In this document: one piece after another, positions 12,601 through 19,972 of the stretch
Numbering within the stretch: the stretch's first letter is position 1
Layout of the letters: each line of letters starts with the position of its first letter
Program-made: the position numbers and the translations under genes
Assembly (NCBI GenBank): GCA_025924715.1
Contig: JAICHV010000027.1
Location: 1 to 50,560 of the forward strand
Direction of reading: 5' to 3'
Length of the DNA: 50,560 bases
From: Alphaproteobacteria bacterium
GTDB taxonomy: Bacteria; Pseudomonadota; Alphaproteobacteria; Micropepsales; Micropepsaceae
The notes under the pieces: generated by a model
Told to the model about the DNA's origin: nothing
Databases searched by the model: none
The model's input: only the letters and a program-made list of their open reading frames with translations

Positions 12601-12675
12601 CCAGGCCCGAAACTGTCTTGCGTCAGTGTGTTTGATCACGATCGTTAATCCCCTGATCGAATGTCCGCTGTTCAC
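9670..12675 (-). CDS. TonB-dependent outer membrane receptor
   Basis: This is a large (1001-residue) TonB-dependent receptor that would take a ligand through the outer membrane using energy from TonB-ExbBD. A signal peptide ends near residue 42 (GSALAQ). Then comes a TonB-box-like stretch (IESVTVTGS), the plug domain (about 50-165, with LVLVNGRRQV and GGASATYGSDAVAGVINI), and a beta-barrel that runs to the aromatic C-terminal strand ending in FKM. Several Cys pairs in loops may form disulfides. The substrate is unknown: no siderophore, B12 or sugar genes lie nearby. The GTG at 12675 overlaps the upstream stop as GTGA, suggesting coupling. A second GTG at 12639 has a better AGGGG site and would remove 12 residues. 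The pair begins with a small beta-barrel gene. Confidence 0.9.
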   Translation of the reverse strand: MNSGHSIRGLTIVIKHTDARQFRAWLLAGSALALCAGSALAQNSAPIESVTVTGSLIQRSVADAPTPTVVLNASSITNTGLPNLQGVLLQEPMFQMGSAVNNGDLSPANSNFLTASFGQSTADLRELGPSRTLVLVNGRRQVTGSPTDVGVDLNTIPTALVSRVDIITGGASATYGSDAVAGVINIILKDDFQGMAARLQTGLSSRGDGPDLYATATLGGNFAGDKGNVTLSVTYENNGKVMSKDRDLTSTDETWIPGLPALIGANPVLLGSAAFSSFGLGGRFQNALPIGPGGQIIASGSSYNPDGTVFNTAKNGFDRNPNRYIQVPVVRKLVAETGHYQLADNLRFFLEATYAETSSSQQLEPYPGTSTDGLSAPTSAGGIGILIPRTNPFIPAAVAAHFTSTSTGLFFSRRFADLGDRTGAVDRNMAKITFGFDGDIPFSNWKWSSYYEWGRTSENQTNGGYYDKVKLQEALNAHNPTAAEIASGVVSPAGGGGAVCNDPVAQAGGCVPVNLFGAGSITPQAAKYIRSLVTLQDWAEQQVASFHANGALMDLWAGPLQAAVGAEYRRESADYLPDSATQSGTVAGNSHPETKGAYDVKEVFGEGIMPLLKDMPFAQYVELNGAARYAHYSSAGNATSWRYGLIWQPITELKFRANESSATRAPDVAELYLPNSQTFPSISITADPCIHPSDANVIANCNQAIAKLGAFIPGEPANPSYTQSAAQSIGGYQSGNPQLKPEQAHTLTAGVVWAPDYISGLTASVDWYDIRLHGSIAGLSAVSTLAACYQGPSADFNSNVFCQQITRQHDPNLGPIIKQINFPTFNLGSQKTSGVDFNTAYVLNLADLATGLEDAGTWTTNLTITYLDSYSTDPGLVGTSESAAAGTLSLPHWRGVFRGTYAVGPASLSTTLQYIGGLYVDKSLGLDLPGNRIVAQWYLNLHAAYEIIPSVEIYAGLNNAFDHQPPAIFPGAGYEATGTGTDASTYDVIGRFWYTGLSFKM

Positions 12676-13415
12676 AAATCGAGCCGGATGCCCACCAGAA
12701 CCGAACTGGCCTCGAACGGCACGCCGACTGTCGCGCCGTGATATCCCGGCTCGATGGTCAGTTGGGCGCCATGGGCCGAGAAATAGCGGTAGTCGGCGAA
12801 CAGCTTGCTGTGCGCGCTGAGCGGCATGTTCACGCCCGCGCCCACCTGCCAGGCGAAGGTGAATTGGTTCTTGTCATAGATTTTCGCGCTGTTGAGCTTG
12901 CCGCCCAACTGCACGTCGGCACCGCCAATGCCACCGCCGACATAAGGAGTAAGCCCACCAATGCTCATGTCGTGAAAGTCGAACCAGGCATTGGCCATCA
13001 ACGAATAAGCGCGAAGCGCCAAATCGGAAGTGACGGTGGCGTCGCGATTCGCCAGGGTCGTGGTGAAGCTGTGTTTGGCCACCGGGCCGGCCGCGTAATG
13101 GGTAACCAGATGCGCCGATTTTCCGGAATTGTTCTCGCGCCCGGCCAGTTCCAATTCGGTGCGCAGACTGCCCCAATCGATGCCCCAGCCGGTGCCAATC
13201 ACATAACCGGTCTTGAAGGCCGTATCGATCGAAGCCTTGGTCTGGAAGGCGGTGGTGGTAGTGTGGGTGACGCGGGTGCCCGCCAGTTTGGGCTTCTGCA
13301 GAAAACTCGCGCCGCCGAAAATACTGGCATAGGGCGTGGCGGCATGCGCGGCCGGCGCGGCCATTGCCAATGCCGCCGCCGCAGTGGACGTCAACAGCAG
13401 TCTGCGAAATTTCAT
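12672..13415 (-). CDS. Small outer-membrane beta-barrel protein
   Basis: This 247-residue protein has a clear signal peptide (MKFRRLLLTSTAAAALAMA, cleavage after AHA near residue 25). Alternating strands and glycine-rich turns (YVGGGIGGADVQLGG, FADYRYFSAHG) are typical of an 8-stranded outer membrane barrel of the OmpA/Opa-like type. Its role is not known. ATG at 13415 is chosen because it starts the signal peptide and has GGGG five bases upstream; the open frame continues further without a plausible start. Its stop overlaps the GTG of the TonB receptor gene by four bases, so the two form a transcription unit. That coupling suggests a joint job in the outer membrane, but this is inference. 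Confidence 0.75.
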   Translation of the reverse strand: MKFRRLLLTSTAAAALAMAAPAAHAATPYASIFGGASFLQKPKLAGTRVTHTTTTAFQTKASIDTAFKTGYVIGTGWGIDWGSLRTELELAGRENNSGKSAHLVTHYAAGPVAKHSFTTTLANRDATVTSDLALRAYSLMANAWFDFHDMSIGGLTPYVGGGIGGADVQLGGKLNSAKIYDKNQFTFAWQVGAGVNMPLSAHSKLFADYRYFSAHGAQLTIEPGYHGATVGVPFEASSVLVGIRLDL

Positions 13416-13714
13416 GTGTCCCCGCTTATTTGCTCTGTGGAACCCTCGAACTGGTGCAAACCGAACCGCGTCGATTCCGCTCCGAAATTTTTCGCTTCGC
13501 AATGCAAGAAGGCCCGCCGAGTTCCCTTTTTTTTCTGTTGCGTGGCAAAATGGTGACGCTTTTAGGAATGTTCGCCGGCAATTGATCAATCACGCAGTCT
13601 CATCGCGTCACTGAAATTTCTGGAACCTTTTCTAAAATTTCTTGAACGTCGCGAACCGAGTTCTTTGCACGAAAAAGAACAGCGCCGTTTGCTCGTTGCG
13701 CGCGCCCGCGAGTC
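13416..13714. other. Intergenic region, no gene seen
   Basis: About 300 bases separate the small beta-barrel gene from the end of the sulfotransferase gene; both lie on the minus strand. The stretch is more AT-rich than its surroundings and holds an eight-base A tract (minus-strand reading, near 13528-13536). It also carries repeated AAATTTCT words near 13610-13645. It presumably holds the promoter of the beta-barrel/TonB receptor unit, but no convincing -35/-10 pair could be picked. No short gene with family features was found. Confidence 0.5.
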
Positions 13715-15367
13715 CTAAAGCAGGGGCTCAGCCAATGGCCCCAGGGCGTCGATCAAGGGCTGGAGGTGGGGCATGTAGCTGCGCCAGCGCTCCACCGACG
13801 AGGAATAGATTGGCTGACGCACTTGCCAGTTGCTCACCGTGCGCACGGCGCGATCGACCTTGTAATATTCCAGGCAGCGCAGATCCCAGGGCAGTTCCAG
13901 AAAATCGACGATGCGGCGGGCCGTGCTTTCCAGATCAGCGATGACATCTTCATAATCGAGGTCGAGAATCTGAATCGGCAACACCTTGCGCCAATGGGCC
14001 ATCAGACGATGATAGCCTTGGTAATAGCGGCCCAGATCGGTCAACGACCGGTTATAGGAATGGGCATCGTTGAAATTCTTGGTCCAGCAGGAAACGCAGG
14101 TGTCCAGCGGATTGCGCCGGCAATGGATCACCTTGGCGCCGGGCAGCGATAGTGCGATCAGTCCCAGCATCTCGAAATTGTGCGGCATCTTGTTGGTGAT
14201 GCGCTTGACCGGGCGGCCCACCAGCATGCGCATTTTCTCAAGGTAACGCTGGCCGACCAGTTCGGCGCCATTGCGGGTCAGTTTCAGAATATTGACCGGG
14301 AAGGGGTCCCGGCTGGGAGAAATCTCGTCGCAGAGCTGGCTCAACTCGTCGAAGGCGGCGACCTCGCCGGCGCCGAACACGTCGGGGTGGGCCGCCAGGA
14401 TCTGTTCGGTCAAGGTCGTGCCTGAACGCGGCATGCCGACGATAAAGACGGGCGTTTCGCCGGCCGCGCCCCAGCCCCTGCGGTCTCGGAAAAAGCGTTC
14501 CGAGAATACCGTCATCTTCTGGCGGCGCTCCGTCTCGGTCTGTTCATGGTCGTAATTGTTGTGGGCGCCCCGATTGGCCTTGTCGAAATGGGCAAAGGCG
14601 CGCTCATAATATCCCAGATCGTCGCAGATTTTCCCGGCGGCATATTCCAGGGCGATCTTGTCGCTTTCCGCAATATCGTCCGAGGCGATCTGGCTTTCGA
14701 TCTCGGCCAGCGTTCCATCATCCTCGCGGAATTTGTGGACATGGGCGAGGCTGACATAGCCGGCCGGACGGTGCGGCAGCCGGCCGATCACTTCGCGAGC
14801 GGTGCGTTCGGCTTGCGCGAAATCGCCCTGCTCGGCGAGGATGCCGGTGATGCCGACCAGGGCCGCCAGCACCCGCTCGTCCGCTTTCCACACTTCGCGC
14901 CAAAGAGCGAGCGCCTTGTCGATCTCGCCCAATTGGCGCAGCACTTTCCCCAGATTGTACTTGGCTTCGTCGAAATCCGGTTTCAGCGCGACCGCGCGCT
15001 CCAGCGGATCGCGGGCTTCCTCATAGCGGAAAGAATCGAAATAGGCGTTGCCCAGATTGTTGAGGATGAAGGGGTCCTTGGGGCGCTGAAGGCGCGCCTG
15101 CTGCATAAGTTCGATGGCGATCTCGAACAGTTCCGCCTCTGCCGCCAGCACCCCCAGGAGATTGAGGGCGTCGGGCTGGTTGGGAGCGATTTCCAGGACA
15201 TGGCGATAGGATCGCTCCGCCTCTTCCTTACGGCCTTCGCGGTGGTGGGCGATGCCCTCGTCGAGCAGTTTCTGCAGCGCCATGGGCGAGGCCGAGCTGC
15301 GATCGAAAACGGGAAAGCCGCCGCCGCGCAGCAAATCCTGGAAAGCCTCGTTTTTTCCGTCCACCAT
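13715..15367 (-). CDS. TPR-repeat sulfotransferase
   Basis: This 550-residue fusion has an N-terminal half of tetratricopeptide repeats (about 30-250, for example LDEGIAHHREGRKEEAERSY and NNLGNAYFDSFRYEEARDPL). The C-terminal half is a sulfotransferase domain. The PAPS 5'-phosphosulfate loop is FIVGMPRSGTTLTEQIL (Gly311-Thr318 core), and the 3'-phosphate site is probably CRRNPLDTCVSCW. Such fusions are common in proteobacteria. The acceptor is unknown and may be a protein, glycan or small metabolite. There is no signal peptide, so it is probably cytoplasmic. ATG at 15367 has a modest GGGA site. It is divergent from the threonine aldolase gene. Confidence 0.88.
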   Translation of the reverse strand: MVDGKNEAFQDLLRGGGFPVFDRSSASPMALQKLLDEGIAHHREGRKEEAERSYRHVLEIAPNQPDALNLLGVLAAEAELFEIAIELMQQARLQRPKDPFILNNLGNAYFDSFRYEEARDPLERAVALKPDFDEAKYNLGKVLRQLGEIDKALALWREVWKADERVLAALVGITGILAEQGDFAQAERTAREVIGRLPHRPAGYVSLAHVHKFREDDGTLAEIESQIASDDIAESDKIALEYAAGKICDDLGYYERAFAHFDKANRGAHNNYDHEQTETERRQKMTVFSERFFRDRRGWGAAGETPVFIVGMPRSGTTLTEQILAAHPDVFGAGEVAAFDELSQLCDEISPSRDPFPVNILKLTRNGAELVGQRYLEKMRMLVGRPVKRITNKMPHNFEMLGLIALSLPGAKVIHCRRNPLDTCVSCWTKNFNDAHSYNRSLTDLGRYYQGYHRLMAHWRKVLPIQILDLDYEDVIADLESTARRIVDFLELPWDLRCLEYYKVDRAVRTVSNWQVRQPIYSSSVERWRSYMPHLQPLIDALGPLAEPLL

Positions 15368-15539
15368 GATGTCCCGCGCGCCGGTATTGCCCAGACACTA
15401 TTGCGTCTCTGTTCAGCCCCCGCAACCCGAGCGCGCCCGGCGGGGGTACGAGGAAATTCTCATGGACAGCAGCCGGGCGTGCCATTGTATCGTCGGTGCA
15501 CGGCATGAATGGTGCCGGCCGCGAATATTGGATCGACTT

Positions 15540-16598
15540 ATGGCTGCGCCCGTTCCCCTGTCTCGCCGGCAGTTCGCAAGCGACAATTATGCCGGCATCG
15601 CGCCCGAGGCGTGGCGCGCGATGGAGCAAGCCAATCATGGCCATGCGCCGGGCTATGGCGACGATGCCTGGACGGAGCGCGCCGCCGATCTGATCCGGGA
15701 GCTGTTCGAGACCGACTGCGAAGTGTTCTTCGCCTTCAACGGAACCGCGGCCAATTCGCTGGCGCTGGCATCGCTCTGTCAGTCCTATCACAGCATTCTG
15801 TGTCACGAGTTTGCCCATATCGAGACCGATGAATGCGGCGCGCCGGAATTTTTCTCCAACGGGACCAAGATCCTGCCGCTGGCCGGAGCGGAAGGAAAAC
15901 TCCATCCGGACGCGATACAGCATGCGCTGACGCGGCGCAGTGACGTGCATTTCCCCAAGCCGCGGGTGATCAGCCTGACCCAATCGACCGAATTGGGCAC
16001 GCTTTACGATTTGCACGAGCTGGAGCGGATTGCGCGGATCGCGCGTGAATTCGGCCTTGCCATCCATATGGATGGGGCCCGCTTTGCCAATGCCGTTGCC
16101 GGGTTGAACGTGGCGCCCAGCGAGATCACCTGGAAACGCGGGGTCGATGTGCTTTGTTTCGGCGGCACCAAGATGGGGATCGCGGTTGGCGAGGCGATTG
16201 TGTTTTTCCGCAAGGATTTGGCGAAGGAATTCGAATATCGCTGCAAACAGGCGGGCCAACTTGCTTCCAAGATGCGTTTTCTGGCCGCGCCCTGGGTCGG
16301 CATGCTGGAAGCCGGCGCCTGGCTTTCCCATGCGCGCCACACCAATGCCTGCGCCCGGCGCCTGGCGCGGGGGTTTGCTGATATCGAGGGTGTCAGCCTG
16401 ATTGCGAGGACTGAGGCCAATGCGGTCTTCGCCAAGATCCCGCCCGCCGCCACGGACGCGCTACGGGCACGGGGGTGGAAATTTTACACCTTCATCGGCG
16501 CGGCAGGCGTGCGCTTTATGAGTTCCTGGGATACCAGCGAAAGTGATGTCGATGCGCTGCTGGCGGATTTGCGCGAAATAACCGCCGCGCTTGGCTAA
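15540..16598 (+). CDS. Threonine aldolase / beta-eliminating lyase family PLP enzyme
   Basis: This fold-type I PLP enzyme probably cleaves L-threonine or other beta-hydroxy amino acids to glycine and an aldehyde. The 352-residue form starts MAAPVPLSRRQFASDNYAG, where family similarity begins. The PLP lysine is Lys211 in CFGGTKMGIAVGEA, and the pocket Asp lies in IHMDGARFANA. Length fits the family. The start is uncertain: an ATG at 15462 has a much better AGGAA ribosome site and would add 26 residues without family similarity, while the ATG at 15540 has only a weak site. Its 3' end overlaps the convergent DsbA-like gene by four bases. Confidence 0.88.
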   Translation: MAAPVPLSRRQFASDNYAGIAPEAWRAMEQANHGHAPGYGDDAWTERAADLIRELFETDCEVFFAFNGTAANSLALASLCQSYHSILCHEFAHIETDECGAPEFFSNGTKILPLAGAEGKLHPDAIQHALTRRSDVHFPKPRVISLTQSTELGTLYDLHELERIARIAREFGLAIHMDGARFANAVAGLNVAPSEITWKRGVDVLCFGGTKMGIAVGEAIVFFRKDLAKEFEYRCKQAGQLASKMRFLAAPWVGMLEAGAWLSHARHTNACARRLARGFADIEGVSLIARTEANAVFAKIPPAATDALRARGWKFYTFIGAAGVRFMSSWDTSESDVDALLADLREITAALG

Positions 16599-17317
16599 AT
16601 CCGCGCGGGTTTGCCCGCGCGGGCGTCGGCCACCAGTTTGGGGAAATCGATATCGGCCGAAGCCTCGGTCACGATATGGCTGCCGATGATGAAGGTGGGA
16701 GTCTGGAAGATACGCAAAGCCCGCGCCAGATTGAAATTGGCGATGATCTGGGAATAGATCTCCGGTTTCTCCATCTCGGCGCGCAAACGCTCGGTGTCCA
16801 GGCCCAGGCTCTGGGCGATCTCCAGCACTCGCGGGATCGGCAAAAAGCCTTCGCTCGCCGTCATCATGGCTTGGTGATAGGGCGCGTATTTGCCTTGGCC
16901 GATCGAGGCCAGCGCCGCGCGCGCGGCCATCGGCGAGGACGGCGCGGGAATGACGGTGAACTCGCGCGTGATCAGCTTGACGCCGGGATCGGATTTCAGC
17001 AGCGCTTCGACTCGCGGCTCGACCCGTTTGCTGTAGGGGCAATTGTAATCAAAGAATTCGACGATGGTGACGTCGCCATTGGCATTGCCGAGAAAGCCGG
17101 AAGCCGGATCCTGGTAGAGATCTGTCAGCCGTGTGCCGACCAGTTTGTCGCTGGCGGCGAGTTTCTCGGCGTCGCTTTTGGCGATATAGGCTTTCACCGC
17201 CTCGGCTTCGATGCGCGCCTGTTCGGAAGCCTCGACGGCGGCGCCGGCAGGCGGGCTGCCGAGAGCGCTACCGCAAATCACGGAAAGCGCGGCAGAGCGG
17301 CGTGAGAGCAGGCGCAT
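16595..17317 (-). CDS. DsbA-family thioredoxin-fold protein with a single-cysteine CPYS site
   Basis: This 240-residue exported protein has a signal peptide (cleavage near residue 27, PAGAA), an N-terminal helical segment and a DsbA-type thioredoxin fold. The fold is marked by EFFDYNCPYSKRVEP and the cis-proline loop QTPTFIIG. Relatives normally carry CPYC. Here the second cysteine is serine (Cys93-Pro-Tyr-Ser96), and Cys93 is the only cysteine in the mature protein. It therefore cannot form the usual intramolecular disulfide and may act as a monothiol reductase, isomerase or binding protein in the periplasm. The M23 peptidase gene lies 57 bases upstream in the same direction and may be cotranscribed. 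Start ATG at 17317. Confidence 0.87.
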   Translation of the reverse strand: MRLLSRRSAALSVICGSALGSPPAGAAVEASEQARIEAEAVKAYIAKSDAEKLAASDKLVGTRLTDLYQDPASGFLGNANGDVTIVEFFDYNCPYSKRVEPRVEALLKSDPGVKLITREFTVIPAPSSPMAARAALASIGQGKYAPYHQAMMTASEGFLPIPRVLEIAQSLGLDTERLRAEMEKPEIYSQIIANFNLARALRIFQTPTFIIGSHIVTEASADIDFPKLVADARAGKPARI

Positions 17318-17374
17318 GGTGTTCCTCCACGGGACCGAAGGGCGGTTATAACCCAGGTCGGCGAGGGGAACCAG

Positions 17375-18943
17375 TTAGCGCGCCTTGGCCTGGCGCAGAT
17401 CGGTGGCGATATCGGCGACCTTGGTTTCCAGCGGCAGGGCGGCGATGGCTTCGTCCACCTTCAGGCGCTGATCCAGGAAGGCGCGGTGTTCGGCGCCCGA
17501 CAACAATCGCCCCGAAGCGATCTTCACCGTCAGCGGATTGACCTGATGCCCCCCGAAAGCGATTTCGTAATGCAGATGGGGGCCGGTGGCGATGCCGGTC
17601 ATGCCGCTATAGGCGAAGACCTGGCCCTGGCGCACATGACTGCCGCTGCGCATGCCCGGCGCGAAGCGCGACAGATGGCCATAGGCGGTGGAGATGCCGT
17701 TGTCGTGGGCGATGCGCACGAAATTGCCATAACCGCTGGCCCGGCCCATGAAGCTGATGGTGCCGGCGCCCGCCGCCATCACCGGGGTGCCGGTCGGCAC
17801 CGCGAAATCGACGCCTTTGTGCATGCGGGTGTAGCCCAGGATCGGATGGAAGCGCGAACCGAAGCCCGATGAGATGCGCGCGCCGTCGACCGGCGTCTTC
17901 ATCAACAGACCCTTGGCGCTCTGCCCCTTGGCGTCGAAATAATCCGCCGGCTCATTGGGATCGGGCTGGAAGCGATACAGCACGATGTCCTTGCCGCCCA
18001 GCCGCATGCGCGCATAGGAGATCGCCCCGGTCTTCGCCGGCTGGCCTTCGGGCGTATAATAATAATCGTAATAGACTTCGAAACTGTCGCCCGGATGCAG
18101 ATCGCGCTGGAAGTCGACCTTGTATGAGAACATCCGGATCATCTCGACCACGATATCGGCGGGAATGCCCGCCTGCATGCCGGCCAGATAGAGGCTGGAA
18201 TCGATGGTGGCGCCGGCGCGGTGGCGATGCACCGCGAGTTGTTTCTGCACTGTCTGGGCGGTGAAGCTGCCATCGGTGCCGCGGGTGACGGTGACGTCCT
18301 GCTCGATGGAGGGCGAAAAATGCAGCGACAACAGCCGCGAAATGGCTTGAGAGTTCTCGGCCCTGGAGTCCTGCGCCAGATCGGAATCCACCGGCACCAC
18401 CACCGGCTTGTGATTGACCATCACCACCGTGGTTTTGGGGGCGGGGGGCTTGTCCGTTTGGCCGGTGGCATCGATGGCCGGCGCCACCGAATAAGTGAGG
18501 TCGAAATTCATTCCGGCGCGCAAGGCGGTGGGATCGAAATCCTTTCCCAGGGCGGCGATCACGGCATTGGCGTCGGCGGCGGAAACCCCGACATCTTCCA
18601 TGGCCCCCGCCAAAGTGTCGCCGCGATCCAGTGTGACGGTACGGGTTTCCTCGCCAGGGCTGGCATTGGTGTTGGCCTGGTCCTGATTTTCATCCGCCAC
18701 TTTGGTCTGGGTGGTAATGCCGCCGGCGGACTGCACCAGGCGCAGGAACAATTCATAAGACAGCGGCGTGTGACTGGGTGCGCCCAAGGCGGGATTGTTC
18801 AGCGGCTGGGTGCCGATCGCCATCCAGGCGATCGCGCCCGCGACCAAGGTGGTGAGGCCGGTGGACACCATAGCCCAGCGGCCATCGGTGGTGGCCAGCG
18901 CTGCGCCAAGGCGTCGCGTATTGGCGGCAAGCCGTCGTTTCAC
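17375..18943 (-). CDS. M23 family metallopeptidase (cell-wall endopeptidase)
   Basis: This 522-residue membrane-anchored protein should cut peptide cross-links of peptidoglycan in the periplasm. It has a short basic cytoplasmic tail, one membrane segment (about 25-45), a low-complexity linker and an OapA/LysM-like region (about 100-170). The LytM/M23 domain (about 357-474) has zinc-site motifs HKGVDFAVP and GPHLHYEI plus the conserved AYGHLSRF. All catalytic residues are present, so it looks active rather than an EnvC-like activator. It starts with GTG at 18943 with AGGA eight bases upstream. It is divergent from the S1/P1 nuclease gene across a 229-base gap that probably holds both promoters. 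Confidence 0.93.
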   Translation of the reverse strand: MKRRLAANTRRLGAALATTDGRWAMVSTGLTTLVAGAIAWMAIGTQPLNNPALGAPSHTPLSYELFLRLVQSAGGITTQTKVADENQDQANTNASPGEETRTVTLDRGDTLAGAMEDVGVSAADANAVIAALGKDFDPTALRAGMNFDLTYSVAPAIDATGQTDKPPAPKTTVVMVNHKPVVVPVDSDLAQDSRAENSQAISRLLSLHFSPSIEQDVTVTRGTDGSFTAQTVQKQLAVHRHRAGATIDSSLYLAGMQAGIPADIVVEMIRMFSYKVDFQRDLHPGDSFEVYYDYYYTPEGQPAKTGAISYARMRLGGKDIVLYRFQPDPNEPADYFDAKGQSAKGLLMKTPVDGARISSGFGSRFHPILGYTRMHKGVDFAVPTGTPVMAAGAGTISFMGRASGYGNFVRIAHDNGISTAYGHLSRFAPGMRSGSHVRQGQVFAYSGMTGIATGPHLHYEIAFGGHQVNPLTVKIASGRLLSGAEHRAFLDQRLKVDEAIAALPLETKVADIATDLRQAKAR

Positions 18944-19172
18944 GCGTCAAATCCTGTCATTGTGGGGAGACCAGTTTCGTCCGCGAGGGACAAGACTTGG
19001 TTAATTCCCAGCCCATTTATCGTCCGCGACTTCGCGCGGCGCTTACGAATAAAGCCTGATCCGCTTTGCAGGTCAACGCATAAGTTACTGTTCGCATTCA
19101 GAAATTTCGCGTTCCGGGCGTTGCCCATCGCCCACACTGTTGCAAAAGCGCCGGCAATGTTAACTGCCTGCC

Positions 19173-19961
19173 ATGAAGCAGGGCGTTTCACATCTTCTGG
19201 CAGCGGCGCTGATCTATCCGCTGACGGGCTCTGTGCCCGCTTTTGCCTGGGCGCCGCAGGGCCATGAGATCATCGCCGCCATCGCGCGGGCACATCTGAC
19301 GCCGGCGGCGCGGGCAAAATCCGCGTCGCTGCTCGGCGGCGACAGCATGTTCGTGCTGGTGGCGAGCTGGGCCGATGAAGTGCGCGATGCGAGATCCCAG
19401 ACCGCCCCCTGGCATTATGTCGATATTCCGCTGGACGCGAAGGGCTATGACCCACGCCGCGATTGTCCGGGCGGGCAATGCGTGGTGGCGCAGATCGAAT
19501 ACGATGCGCGCAAGCTGGGTGACGCAAACGCTGCCAAACCCGCGCGCGCCGAGGCGCTGCGCTTTCTGATTCATTTCGTCGGCGATGTGCACCAGCCGCT
19601 GCATGCCGCCGACCATGGCGATCACGGCGGCAATGATGTGATCGTGCATTGGGGCCGGCAACGCGGCAGCCTGCATCACGTCTGGGATCAGACCGTGGTC
19701 GCGGCGCTGGGCGCGGACGCCATGACGGTGGCCCAGAACATCGATGCGTCTCTGACACCGGGGCAAAGACTGCGGGACAGCGGCGGGGCGCCGGCCGACT
19801 GGGCCAATGAAAGCCTCGCGGATGCACGGGTGATTTATGGCCAGATCAACGGGCCGTATCTCGCCCGCGACTATGCCCAGCGTCAGCGCGCGCTGGTCAC
19901 TGACAGGTTGGCGAAAGCGGGGCTGCGGCTGGCGGCGCTGTTGAACAAAATATTGAAATAG
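19173..19961 (+). CDS. S1/P1 family nuclease, secreted
   Basis: This is a three-zinc nuclease that degrades single-stranded nucleic acid and nucleotide 3'-phosphates outside the cytoplasm. The 262-residue protein has a signal peptide cleaved after VPAFA, which leaves Trp as the first mature residue; that residue serves as a zinc ligand in the family. The other ligand motifs are complete: GHEIIA, SWADEVR, HFVGDVHQPLHAADHGD, GGND and HHVWD. Bacterial homologues are widespread and serve phosphate or nucleotide scavenging. Start ATG at 19173. The stop is 11 bases from the convergent PHA depolymerase gene. Confidence 0.95.
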   Translation: MKQGVSHLLAAALIYPLTGSVPAFAWAPQGHEIIAAIARAHLTPAARAKSASLLGGDSMFVLVASWADEVRDARSQTAPWHYVDIPLDAKGYDPRRDCPGGQCVVAQIEYDARKLGDANAAKPARAEALRFLIHFVGDVHQPLHAADHGDHGGNDVIVHWGRQRGSLHHVWDQTVVAALGADAMTVAQNIDASLTPGQRLRDSGGAPADWANESLADARVIYGQINGPYLARDYAQRQRALVTDRLAKAGLRLAALLNKILK

Positions 19962-19972
19962 GCGCGCCCTTA

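Noticed and set aside
18940..18960. Six-codon mini-ORF (MTGFDA) overlapping the GTG start of the M23 gene
   Set aside because: It has no ribosome site of its own and the AGGA within it fits as the M23 site, so a leader peptide is not supported.
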